Assembly (NCBI GenBank): GCA_016213725.1
Contig: JACQZS010000058.1
Location: forward strand, 1 to 42,186
Direction: 5' to 3'
From: Acidobacteriota bacterium
GTDB lineage: Bacteria > Acidobacteriota > Terriglobia > Bryobacterales > Bryobacteraceae
DNA length: 42,186 nucleotides
Positions 35,040 to 42,186 of this stretch are shown piece by piece. Position numbers and translations under genes: made by a program. A model generated the notes under the pieces. It saw only the letters and a list, made by a program, of their open reading frames with translations, was not told the origin of the DNA and ran no database searches. The stretch's first letter is position 1, and each line of letters starts with the position of its first letter.

Positions 35040-36080
35040 GTGATTACCAACGCAACACCCGACAAAGACCTCGCACCGCGCTATTCGGGCCAGCAGAAGG
35101 CGGCGGTGCTGCTGGTCACGCTGGGCGAGGAGTTGAGCGGCGAAGTCCTGAAGCATCTTGACGAGGATGAGGTGGCGCAACTCGGCAAGGAGGTGGCGCG
35201 AATCCCCTCCATCACCAGCGAGGACGCCGAAGCCATTCTCAACGAGTTCTACCAGATGAGCATGGCGCAGGACTACGTGCTCAAGGGCGGGCTGGAGTAT
35301 GCGCGGCGCATGCTCATCAGCGCCTTCGGACAGGAGCACGGCAAAAAGATCCTCGACAGGCTGGTGAAGCTGCTGGGCCACGAGACGGCGAGTTTTGATG
35401 CTCTGCAGAAAGCGGATCCACAGCAACTGGCCAAGTTCATCCACAGCGAGCATCCGCAGACTATCGCCTTGATCCTGAGCCACCTCGGCAGCAGCCAGGC
35501 GGCGGGACTGCTGTTTTCCCTGCCGGCGGAGATGCGCGCCGACGTGGCGCTCCGGATGGCGAGCCTGGACCAGATTTCGCCCGACATCATCTCGAAAATC
35601 GCCGGCATCATCGGGCAGAAGCTGAAGGCGCTGGGCGAGTTGAGCCGCGAATCCTACGGCGGCGTGCGGGCCGTGGCGGAGATGTTCAACCGCCTGGACT
35701 CCACCACCAGCAAGGAGATCCTGGACAAGATCGAGAACGAGGATCCGAACCTGGTGGAGACCATCCGGCACCTGATGTTCGTCTTCGAAGACCTGTTGCT
35801 CATCGACCAGGGAGGCATCAAAGAGTGCCTGGGGAGGGTGGACCGGAAGATCCTGACGGTGGCGCTGAAGGGCACCAGCGATCAATTGAAGAGCCACTTC
35901 CTGCAGTGCATGTCGCAGCGCGGCGCCGAAATGCTGCGGGAGGACATGGACGCGCTGGGGCCCGTGAAGATCAAGGAAGTGGAGGCGGCGCAGCAGCAGA
36001 TCATCTCCATCGTCCGGCAGCTCGAGGCGGAGGGCGTCTTGAGCCTGAAGGGCACGGTGGGCGAGCAATACGTGGTGTAG
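35040..36080 (+). CDS. fliG: Flagellar rotor switch protein FliG
   Basis: Rotor protein that transmits torque from the stator and binds FliF, FliM and MotA, 346 aa. It has the N-terminal FliF-binding domain (GQQKAAVLLVTLGEELSGEVL in part), the middle domain motif EHPQTIALILSHL, and the C-terminal torque domain with MFVFEDLLLIDQGGIKECL and RGAEMLREDMDALGPVKIKEV (in part). The start is GTG 35040, immediately after the TAG of the fliF tail, with GGAGG at 35027-35031 as ribosome site within the fliF end. The gene is intact, with normal length. Confidence 0.97.
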   Translation: MITNATPDKDLAPRYSGQQKAAVLLVTLGEELSGEVLKHLDEDEVAQLGKEVARIPSITSEDAEAILNEFYQMSMAQDYVLKGGLEYARRMLISAFGQEHGKKILDRLVKLLGHETASFDALQKADPQQLAKFIHSEHPQTIALILSHLGSSQAAGLLFSLPAEMRADVALRMASLDQISPDIISKIAGIIGQKLKALGELSRESYGGVRAVAEMFNRLDSTTSKEILDKIENEDPNLVETIRHLMFVFEDLLLIDQGGIKECLGRVDRKILTVALKGTSDQLKSHFLQCMSQRGAEMLREDMDALGPVKIKEVEAAQQQIISIVRQLEAEGVLSLKGTVGEQYVV

Positions 36081-36084
36081 CCCC

Positions 36085-36777
36085 ATGGCGTCTAAAATCC
36101 ACAGGGCGGGAGAGGATCTCGCCTACGAGCAATTCCAATGGCGCCGGGCGGCCTCGGCGCTACCCGACGACCTGCGCTGCGAGGCTGCTCCAGCCACGCA
36201 GGCGATCCAGCGCGTGCGTTCCACCGATGCGGCAATCGAAGAGGGGCGGGCCCGCTTGGAGGCGCAGTTCCGGGGCGAGGCGGAGCAACTCAGGCGGGCG
36301 GCGTTTGAGGAAGGGAGGGCGGCGGGGCGTCAGGAGGCCCGGGCCGAACTGGAAGGCGTCATGCGGCAACTTTCGCACTCCATCGAAGTGCTGGCGGGCA
36401 TGAAGCCGAGGTTCCGCCAGGAGGTTGAACGAGAGGTGGTCAGCCTTTCGTTGAGCATCGCCCGCCGGATCCTGCGCCGGGAGATGCAGGTGGACCGCGA
36501 TGCCCTGCTCGGGTTGGTGAAAGCGGCGTTTGAGAACGTCTCGATGCGGGAGGTGACGCTGGTGCGGACGCATATCTCTCATGCGGAGCAGATTCGTCGG
36601 TACCTTTCGGGACTGGGCGCGCCGGAGTGCATCGAGGTCCGCGGCGACGCGTCACTGGAGCCGGGCGGAGTGGTCGTGGAGACGGCCCGGGGTTCGCTGG
36701 ACGCTTCGCTGGAGACGCAACTCGAGGAGATCGGCAACGGACTGTCGGATGTTCTCAATGGAGGTGGCGGGCGATGA
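36085..36777 (+). CDS. fliH: Flagellar assembly protein FliH
   Basis: Cytoplasmic regulator of the export ATPase FliI, 230 aa. A charged N-terminal coiled-coil (residues 45-100, rich in EEGRARLEAQF and EEGRAAGRQEARAELEG) is followed by a conserved C-terminal domain (VERE VVSLSLSIARRILRREM without the gap, then GVVVETARGSLDASLETQL). It lies 4 bp after fliG and overlaps fliI by 4 bp. The extreme N-terminus carries WRRAASALP; it may contact FliN. Confidence 0.92.
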   Translation: MASKIHRAGEDLAYEQFQWRRAASALPDDLRCEAAPATQAIQRVRSTDAAIEEGRARLEAQFRGEAEQLRRAAFEEGRAAGRQEARAELEGVMRQLSHSIEVLAGMKPRFRQEVEREVVSLSLSIARRILRREMQVDRDALLGLVKAAFENVSMREVTLVRTHISHAEQIRRYLSGLGAPECIEVRGDASLEPGGVVVETARGSLDASLETQLEEIGNGLSDVLNGGGGR

Positions 36778-38120
36778 CAGCTCCCTGCTGGTTCAATCTG
36801 GCGCGGTACGAAAGCGTTGTGGCGGCCGTCGAGCCGATGCGCAGGTTTGGTCAGGTGACGAAAGTGGCCGGGTTGCTGGTGGAGTCCAGCGGGCCAGCGG
36901 CCGGGCTCGGCGAGTTTTGCGAGATCCTGCGGCCCGGGGGCGAGCCGGTGCGGACGCAGGTGATCGGTTTCCGGGACGGCGGCGTGCTGTCGATGCCGCT
37001 GGAGGAGACGTCCGGGCTCCAATTGGGCGACACCATCGTGACACGGCCCGGCGAGGCGCGCGTGGCAGTGGGGGAATCGCTGCTGGGCCGGGTGTTGGAC
37101 GGCTTTGGGCGCCCGATGGATGGCGGCCCGCCGATTGAAGCCGCCGCCCGTTACGACATCTATGCGACACCTCCGGGCCCGCTGGAACGCGAGCCGATCC
37201 GGGAGGCGTTGACCACCGGAGTGCGCGCCATCGACGGCTTTCTCACCTGCGGGCGCGGGCAGAGAGTGGGCATTTTCGGTGGCAGCGGCGTGGGCAAGAG
37301 CACGCTCCTGGGCAGCCTCATCAAGAACAACGACGCCGACGTTTGCGTCCTGGCGCTGGTCGGCGAGCGCAACCGCGAAGTGCGGGATTTCATCGAGCAC
37401 GAGCTGGGGCCGGAGGGGCTCAGGAAGTCCGTCATCGTCGTGGCCACTTCCGATCGTCCCTCGCCCCTGCGTGTGCGAGCCTGTTTCGTTGCGCTGGCGG
37501 TGGCCGAATACTTCCGGGATCAGGGCAAAGACGTCCTTCTGGTGGCGGACTCCGTCACGCGGCTGGCGATGGCGCAGCGTGAAATCGGGCTGGCTGCCGG
37601 CGAGCCGCCCAGCCAGAAGGGTTACACGCCGAGTGTCTTCCAGATGCTGCCGCGTATCTTTGAGCGGGCCGGACGATTCGCGCGCGGCTCCATCACCGGT
37701 TTCTTCACCGTCCTGGTGGAAGGCGACGACATGAACGAGCCGATCGCCGATGCCGTGCGCGGCATCCTGGATGGCCACATCGTGCTGTCCCGGTCGCTAG
37801 GCCAGGCGGGGCACTATCCGGCGATCGACATCTTGCAATCGGTCTCCCGGTTGGCTTCCCGTGTTGCCGGCCAGGAGCAAAGAGAGTACGCCAACCGGCT
37901 CCGGGAGACGCTCGCGCTGCTGCAATCCTCTGAGGACCTGATCCGGATCGGAGCCTACACCTCGGGTTCGAACTCGCGCCTGGACGATGCGCTACGCGTG
38001 GAGGATCACCTCAAGTCGTTCCTGCGTCAGAGGCCGGGCGAGAGTTGCACGCTGCCGGAGACGGCAGGGCGAATGGCGCAGCTTTGCGGCGCCGGCTCGC
38101 CCGCACGGAGAGGGGAGTGA
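36774..38120 (+). CDS. fliI: Flagellum-specific ATPase FliI
   Basis: ATPase of the flagellar type III export apparatus, related to F1 beta, 448 aa. It has the Walker A motif GGSGVGKST, a Walker B-type strand KDVLLVADSVTRLAMAQREIG (partly quoted) and the export-ATPase signature SQKGYTPSVFQMLPRIFERAG. The ORF track begins 49 codons too early within fliH; ATG 36774 overlaps the fliH stop (ATGA) and gives the normal N-terminus. The stop overlaps the fliJ ATG by 1 bp (TGATG). Confidence 0.97.
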   Translation: MTAPCWFNLARYESVVAAVEPMRRFGQVTKVAGLLVESSGPAAGLGEFCEILRPGGEPVRTQVIGFRDGGVLSMPLEETSGLQLGDTIVTRPGEARVAVGESLLGRVLDGFGRPMDGGPPIEAAARYDIYATPPGPLEREPIREALTTGVRAIDGFLTCGRGQRVGIFGGSGVGKSTLLGSLIKNNDADVCVLALVGERNREVRDFIEHELGPEGLRKSVIVVATSDRPSPLRVRACFVALAVAEYFRDQGKDVLLVADSVTRLAMAQREIGLAAGEPPSQKGYTPSVFQMLPRIFERAGRFARGSITGFFTVLVEGDDMNEPIADAVRGILDGHIVLSRSLGQAGHYPAIDILQSVSRLASRVAGQEQREYANRLRETLALLQSSEDLIRIGAYTSGSNSRLDDALRVEDHLKSFLRQRPGESCTLPETAGRMAQLCGAGSPARRGE

Positions 38121-38566
38121 TGAAGAAGTTCAAGTTCCCTTTGGAGAAACTGCGGGGCCTCAGGCAGGTGCGGCTGGAGATGGTGCAGGCTCAGATGATG
38201 GCGTTGCTGGCGGAACGCTCGGCGTTAGAGCAGCGCCAGTTGATGCTGGATCGGCAGGAGTTGAACGCCCGGGACGAACTGCGCGTCAAGCGGGAGCTCG
38301 GCTTCGAAGAGCTGTCGGCGATGGAAGGCTTCCGGCGCTGGGCCGAACTGGAGCGCGAGCGCATGCGCCGCTCCGCGCTGCAGCTGAACGAGCGGGTTGA
38401 AGACCAGCGCAAGGCACTATTGGAGGCCCGGAGGGATGTGGAGGCGTTGAACCGGCTGCGTGATAGAAAGTTGACCGGCTGGCGGCAGGAGGTAGACCAG
38501 GAGATGGAGAGCACCGTGGCGGAGCTGGTCATCGCCCGCTGGCGCCGGGAGGGCGGAGCCGCCTAG
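38120..38566 (+). CDS. fliJ: Flagellar export chaperone FliJ
   Basis: A 148-aa all-helical, coiled-coil protein with the FliJ N-terminal pattern MKKFKFPLEKLRGLRQVRLE and long amphipathic helices rich in E, R and L. It sits after fliI (1-bp overlap), its standard place, and acts as the central stalk of the export ATPase. The ORF track start 25 codons earlier lies within fliI. The sequence is divergent, as FliJ always is; context supports the call. Its TAG directly abuts the stop of the convergent dsbD-type gene. Confidence 0.9.
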   Translation: MKKFKFPLEKLRGLRQVRLEMVQAQMMALLAERSALEQRQLMLDRQELNARDELRVKRELGFEELSAMEGFRRWAELERERMRRSALQLNERVEDQRKALLEARRDVEALNRLRDRKLTGWRQEVDQEMESTVAELVIARWRREGGAA

Positions 38567-40504
38567 CTACTGTTTGAGGAACTTCAGAAACTCCTGCGGA
38601 TCCTTGGTCAGGCCGGGGAAGGAGCCCAGCACCTTCTCCGAGCCGTCCATCACGGCGTAGTAAGGGATGGCCACCGTCTGGAAGAGCCTGTCCTGCAACT
38701 GCTGGTTCTTCTCACTGACTTGATCTGTGCCATCGGTGTACAGTTCCACCAGGACGTAGCCGGCCAGCGCCTCGGCGATCTCCGGCCGCGGGAACATGTT
38801 GGCCTTCATCCAGTGGCAATTGGTGCAGGCGTAGCCGGTAAAGGCCACCAGAATCGGCTTGTTCTCGGCGGCAGCGCGCGCCTTGGCGGCCTCCAGGTCG
38901 TTCTTCAGCCAGCGGGGCGTGGAGGCGGCGCCGGAGCCCAGGCCGGGGGCGTTCTCCGAAGGCGCCGGAATATAGGCCTCGATCTCGCCCAGGCGGATGC
39001 CGAACATGCCCGGGATCAGGCTCAATGCAAAGCCCAGCAGCAGGATAGCCACCAGTAGCCGGCCGGGTCTTAACTCCTCATCCCGGCGGATGCCTTCCAT
39101 GGGCAACATTCCCAGCAGGTAGAGACCCGGCAGCGCGAACAGCACCGCCCATAGGGCCAGGAACCGTTCCCGGGTGAGCAGGCCCCACTGCAACACCTGG
39201 TCGATATTGGCGAAGTACTTCAGCAGTGCGGCCAGTACCAGGAAGCCGAGCACGATCTTCACGCGGCTCATCCACCCTCCGCTGCGCGGCATGCGCTGCA
39301 GGAAGGATGGGAACAGCGCCAGCATGAAGAACGGCGACGACAGCGCCGTGGAGAACGCCAGCATGCCAAGCACGGGCTGCAGCCGGTCGCCACCCACGGA
39401 GGCCGCCAGCAGCGTGCCCATGAACGGGCCCACGCATGCGAAAGAAGCCAGGCAGAACGTCAGGCCCATGATCAGCGTACCCAGCATTCCGCCCCGCGTC
39501 GAGGCCATGTTCAGCTTGGTGAGCAGACCGGTCGGCAAGGTGATCTCGAACGCGCCCAGCAGACTCAGCCCGAATGCGAAGAACACCACGCAGATTACGC
39601 CGTTCACCCACGGGCTGGAGGCCATCTGGACCACTGCAAACGGACCCAGCGCCGCGCTCAGCCCGAAGCCGATTGCCGTGAAGAGAACCACGATCCCCAC
39701 GCAGAACGTCAACGCCTGCCGAACCGCCGATCCACGGCTGGTACTGCCCTGTCCCAGGAAGAACGACATCGTGATGGGGATCATCGGGAAGACGCATGGC
39801 GTGAAGATCGCCGCCAGTCCGAAGCCGAAGGCCACCAGCAGGAATGTGCCCAGCGGCTGGTCCTGCGGCTTGCCGGTTGCGGGCGCCTTGGAGGCCGGCT
39901 TGGTTTCGCCGGAAACCGGCCCCTCAGCCGCCGGCTGGAACAGTTTCAAATCCGTTGGAATTGCCGCCGCTGCCGCCGGAGCACCCGGGACGATCTCAAT
40001 CTTCGCCGTCACCGGGACCTTCTTCGGCGGCAGGCACTCCTTTTCGGTGCAAAGCTGGTAGCGCGTCTGGACGGTCAACTCCAGCGGGCCCGGCTTGGCC
40101 TCGGCTGCCAGCTTGGCCTTGATCCAGAAAGTTGCTTCCTTTTCATAGGTTTCGGTCTGCAGATTGAAGTTCGGATCGAATTTGCTGGCCGGGGCGGGGA
40201 AATACACTTCGAAGCTGGCAACAGACGGGTCCTCGGCCACCCTGATGGTGGTGGCGGTGGGGCCGCCCGTGGGGCCGGGCTTGGGCGTGGTGAGCGAGTA
40301 CATGTGCCACGGCGCGTCGAGCTTCAGCTGCAGTTGGAGCGTGATTTCCGCGCCGGGCCCGGCCTTGGCGGCCGAGGGCTGCAGGGTCCAGTGGGCGGGG
40401 GAAGGCCGTTGGCCCAGGAGTGGAAGCGAGAGAAGGAGGAACGGGAGGCTAGCTTTGAAGAGCCTTGCCGTTCTGAGCCTGCCAGCGCTGAATTTCGGCT
40501 TCAA
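38567..40504 (-). CDS. dsbD: DsbD-type thiol:disulfide interchange protein
   Basis: Inner-membrane reductase passing electrons from cytoplasmic thioredoxin to periplasmic proteins. Order: signal peptide, N-terminal DsbD-alpha-like domain (with [15 protein letters not shown] carrying the cysteine pair), eight membrane helices of the DsbD-beta domain ([17 protein letters not shown] and [14 protein letters not shown] hold the transport cysteines), and a C-terminal thioredoxin-like domain with CTNCHWMK. The start is unclear. No ATG or GTG follows the plsX stop; TTG 40504 gives a good signal peptide ([18 protein letters not shown]) but overlaps plsX by 56 bp, and ATG 40555 or 40573 would overlap more. 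It is encoded downstream of plsX. Confidence 0.85.
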   Translation of the reverse strand: MKPKFSAGRLRTARLFKASLPFLLLSLPLLGQRPSPAHWTLQPSAAKAGPGAEITLQLQLKLDAPWHMYSLTTPKPGPTGGPTATTIRVAEDPSVASFEVYFPAPASKFDPNFNLQTETYEKEATFWIKAKLAAEAKPGPLELTVQTRYQLCTEKECLPPKKVPVTAKIEIVPGAPAAAAAIPTDLKLFQPAAEGPVSGETKPASKAPATGKPQDQPLGTFLLVAFGFGLAAIFTPCVFPMIPITMSFFLGQGSTSRGSAVRQALTFCVGIVVLFTAIGFGLSAALGPFAVVQMASSPWVNGVICVVFFAFGLSLLGAFEITLPTGLLTKLNMASTRGGMLGTLIMGLTFCLASFACVGPFMGTLLAASVGGDRLQPVLGMLAFSTALSSPFFMLALFPSFLQRMPRSGGWMSRVKIVLGFLVLAALLKYFANIDQVLQWGLLTRERFLALWAVLFALPGLYLLGMLPMEGIRRDEELRPGRLLVAILLLGFALSLIPGMFGIRLGEIEAYIPAPSENAPGLGSGAASTPRWLKNDLEAAKARAAAENKPILVAFTGYACTNCHWMKANMFPRPEIAEALAGYVLVELYTDGTDQVSEKNQQLQDRLFQTVAIPYYAVMDGSEKVLGSFPGLTKDPQEFLKFLKQ

Positions 40505-41477
40505 TGCGGTCGTTGACCCGTTCAGAAGCTGATTCCGTGGCGACTCGGATGGCATTACGGATGGCGTTGTCATTGGATCTCCCGTGGCAGATGATGACGA
40601 CGCCTTTCACGCCCAGCAACGGAGCGCCGCCGTACTCAGAGTAATCCATGCGCTTGCGGAAGTCCTTCAGCGCCTGCTTGCTGAGGACATAGCCGATTTT
40701 GCTGGCTACCGTGGATTCGAACGATTCCTTGAGCAGGTGCTTGATCACTTCCACCAGCCCCTCGCTTACCTTCAGCGCCACATTGCCGATAAAGCCGTCG
40801 CAGACAATCACATCGGCGGTGCCGGTGTAGAGGTCGCGGCCTTCGACGTTGCCGATGAAGTTCAGCGACTGCTGGCGCAGGATGGCAGAGGCGCTCTTGG
40901 TCAGTTCGTTGCCCTTGTGCTCTTCCTCGCCGATGGAGAGGATGCCCACCCGCGGCGTTTCCGTGTGAAACACCAGGCGCGAGTACACGTCGCCCATCAG
41001 GGCGAACTGCGAGAGCATTTTGGCGTCGGAATCGACATTGGCCCCCACGTCCACCATCACGGCGGGCTTGCCTTTGATGGTTGGGAAGGGGTTGGCCAGC
41101 GCCGGCCGGTCCACGCCCGGAATCATTCCCAGCACGGTTTTGGAGATGGCCATCACCGCCCCGGTGTTGCCGGCTGAGACCAGTCCATCGGCCTCCCCGT
41201 CTCTGACCAGGCGGGATGCTACACGAATGCTGGAGTCCCGCTTGGTACGCAGCGCTTTGGCGGGGTTGTCGTCCATGGTCACCACTTCACTGGCGTGGAC
41301 GATGCGCAGGGGCAGCTTCTTCCAGCCGTCGTGCTTGGCGAGTTCTGCCTTGATGAGGTCCTCGCGTCCGACCAGGAGGATTTCGACGTCCTGTTCTTTG
41401 GCGGCCCGAACCGCCCCGTGAACCTCGGGAACAGGGGCGTGATCGCCCCCCATGGCATCCACAGCGATGGTTAGCAT
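40449..41477 (-). CDS. plsX: Phosphate acyltransferase PlsX
   Basis: Soluble or peripheral enzyme that converts acyl-ACP to acyl-phosphate, the first step of phosphatidic acid synthesis in most bacteria; 342 aa. Family motifs: [12 protein letters not shown] at the N-terminus, [25 protein letters not shown] and [16 protein letters not shown], then [21 protein letters not shown] (in part). It follows rpmF on the same strand, the common rpmF-plsX order, but fabH and fabD are not downstream here; a dsbD-type gene takes that place. No Shine-Dalgarno is clear before ATG 41477. Confidence 0.97.
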   Translation of the reverse strand: MLTIAVDAMGGDHAPVPEVHGAVRAAKEQDVEILLVGREDLIKAELAKHDGWKKLPLRIVHASEVVTMDDNPAKALRTKRDSSIRVASRLVRDGEADGLVSAGNTGAVMAISKTVLGMIPGVDRPALANPFPTIKGKPAVMVDVGANVDSDAKMLSQFALMGDVYSRLVFHTETPRVGILSIGEEEHKGNELTKSASAILRQQSLNFIGNVEGRDLYTGTADVIVCDGFIGNVALKVSEGLVEVIKHLLKESFESTVASKIGYVLSKQALKDFRKRMDYSEYGGAPLLGVKGVVIICHGRSNDNAIRNAIRVATESASERVNDRIEAEIQRWQAQNGKALQS

Positions 41478-41517
41478 TCAGTGGTGCGCAACTTGGTGAA
41501 ACCGGATCGCAATCGAA

Positions 41518-41700
41518 CTATTCTTGAACGACTTCAATCACTTCGCGCGTTTTGTACCACCCGCAATGCGGGCAGGCGCGGTGGGGCAATTTGGTGCCGT
41601 GGCACTTCGGGCACTCGCTCAGGCCAGCCCGGCTGAGGGCGTCGTGAGTGCGGCGTGCAGACGTGCGGCGCTTGGAGTGGCGTCGTTTGGGATTCGGCAT
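41518..41700 (-). CDS. rpmF: 50S ribosomal protein L32
   Basis: Ribosomal large-subunit protein, 60 aa. The N-terminus MPNPKRRHSKRRTSARR is characteristic. A zinc ribbon is formed by CPKC and CPHC, so this is the zinc-binding form. AGGAAGGAAG precedes ATG 41700. It lies between yceD and plsX, the usual order. A candidate promoter is seen 70-100 bp upstream. Confidence 0.98.
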   Translation of the reverse strand: MPNPKRRHSKRRTSARRTHDALSRAGLSECPKCHGTKLPHRACPHCGWYKTREVIEVVQE

Positions 41701-41770
41701 GGCTTCCTTCCTGTTGAGGCTACCGGCTGGCTGCGGGAGCCGGAACCGGAATGGCGGATATGACTTCTCT

Positions 41771-41800
41771 ATTGTAATGGATTGCCGGGGGCGCTGTCAT
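41771..41800 (-). promoter_or_regulatory. Candidate sigma70-type promoter for rpmF-plsX
   Basis: On the minus strand, ATGACA (41800-41795) and TACAAT (41776-41771) are separated by 18 bp; each matches the consensus at five of six positions. Transcription would begin near 41764 and leave a leader of about 60 nt before rpmF. Confidence 0.45.
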
Positions 41801-41877
41801 CTTGAGGCCGCAGTTGAGTTTGCGGCCCGCCCGGGACGGACGTCGGCGGCCGTCGGAACGCCTATCAGCGCCGGGCG

Positions 41878-41903
41878 TTACTTCAGGTCCTTACTTCAGG
41901 TCC
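41878..41903. repeat. 13-bp tandem duplication across the yceD stop codon
   Basis: TTACTTCAGGTCC occurs twice back to back (41878-41890 and 41891-41903). The second unit, nearest the gene, codes for the last residues and stop of the YceD protein (DLK-stop); the first is a non-coding copy just after it, so the stop codon is present twice. Confidence 0.9.
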
Positions 41904-42186
41904 TTCAGCGCCGACCAGCGCGGATCCACCTTCTGCTCCGCGCAGTTGCAGGGCTTCTCGTTCAGGTTGGCGCCGCACTCCGGGCACAGGCCTTTGCAGT
42001 CCGGCCGGCAGGTTGTCTGCATCGGCACGCTGAGCAGGACGTGCTCCCGCAGGGCGTCGCGCAGCCCCACGCTGTCGCCTTCGTAGAACGAGATGTCGAT
42101 CTCGCCCTCCTCCAGATGCACTTCGGCGTGGTTTGAAGTCTTCACCACCGGCCGGTAGAAGAGGTCGAATTCATTCTCCACCGGGA
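41891..42186 (-). CDS. yceD: YceD/DUF177 family protein, 5' end beyond the window
   Basis: C-terminal part (98 codons visible) of the DUF177 protein encoded upstream of rpmF in many bacteria and linked to 23S rRNA processing. Visible motifs are the strand-rich ENEFDLFYRPVVK and the cysteine knot CRPDCKGLCPECGANLN with a final CNCAEQK, which resembles a zinc-binding site typical for the family. The ORF-track start at 42181 is an internal GTG valine; the real start is outside. Full proteins are about 160-180 aa. Confidence 0.9.
   Translation of the reverse strand, partial: PVENEFDLFYRPVVKTSNHAEVHLEEGEIDISFYEGDSVGLRDALREHVLLSVPMQTTCRPDCKGLCPECGANLNEKPCNCAEQKVDPRWSALKDLK

Noticed and set aside
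34815-36086. 423-aa minus-strand ORF
   Set aside because: Antisense to the fliF tail and fliG, which are certain; His/Leu-rich shadow.
36579-37778. 399-aa minus-strand ORF
   Set aside because: Antisense to fliH and fliI, both certain.

Overview
The window is GC-rich, densely coded, and reads as part of a chromosome of a soil-type Acidobacteriota, most likely Bryobacterales (Solibacter-like). The evidence is a lone ADOP/MacB-type permease of the kind greatly expanded in that group, a DUF1080 (3-keto-disaccharide hydrolase) protein, many Tat-leader redox enzymes and hydrolases (RRxF starts), and several small secreted proteins of no known family. This placement is inference from gene content; there is no rRNA in the window. 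I see no insertion sequence, prophage or CRISPR array. The only RNA gene is a tRNA-Lys(CUU).

Layout. 1-2526 (-): an HtrA-like protease followed by an S9-family peptidase, which is frameshifted in a G7 tract and runs off the window. 2595-3554 (+): a Tat-leader aldo/keto reductase. 3567-8794 (-): a four-gene catabolic operon (large glycoside hydrolase-like protein, DUF1080 protein, cyclase/formamidase-like metal hydrolase, nucleoside hydrolase). 8878-12436 (+): two paralogous small secreted proteins bracketing a Gfo/Idh/MocA oxidoreductase and a large protein with a GNAT-like C-terminus. 12446-13546 (-): a deoxyhypusine-synthase-like protein. 13603-16799: an AraC-type regulator divergent from an aldo/keto reductase and a zinc alcohol dehydrogenase, resembling the YqhC/YqhD/DkgA aldehyde-detoxification module. 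16908-21458: a PilZ-like protein, an orphan zinc-finger anti-sigma-like protein, a tandem META-domain protein, the ADOP permease and a small membrane protein. 21900-25507: tRNA-Lys, a hybrid sensor kinase with a periplasmic solute-binding domain, and a bacterioferritin. 25519-31527 (-): SPOR protein, lipA, lnt, GH20-like and GH36-like hydrolases, tightly packed. 31684-38566 (+): a cysteine-cluster protein, then flgB-flgC-fliE-fliF-fliG-fliH-fliI-fliJ. 38567-42186 (-): yceD (partial), rpmF, plsX and a dsbD-type thiol reductase.

How the genes work together. The flagellar operon encodes the proximal rod, the MS ring, the rotor protein FliG and the export ATPase complex. Its fliF is interrupted by one in-frame amber codon immediately before the second membrane helix, while the reading frame continues intact to the normal C-terminus. 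Together with the frameshifted S9 peptidase, this is the most striking departure from expectation. The glycosidase and oxidoreductase sets suggest a saprophyte using plant or microbial polysaccharides and nucleosides. I did not find a clearly new multi-gene system. The best candidates for undescribed biology are the split fliF, the pair of small secreted paralogues around the GNAT-like protein, and the four-gene catabolic operon.
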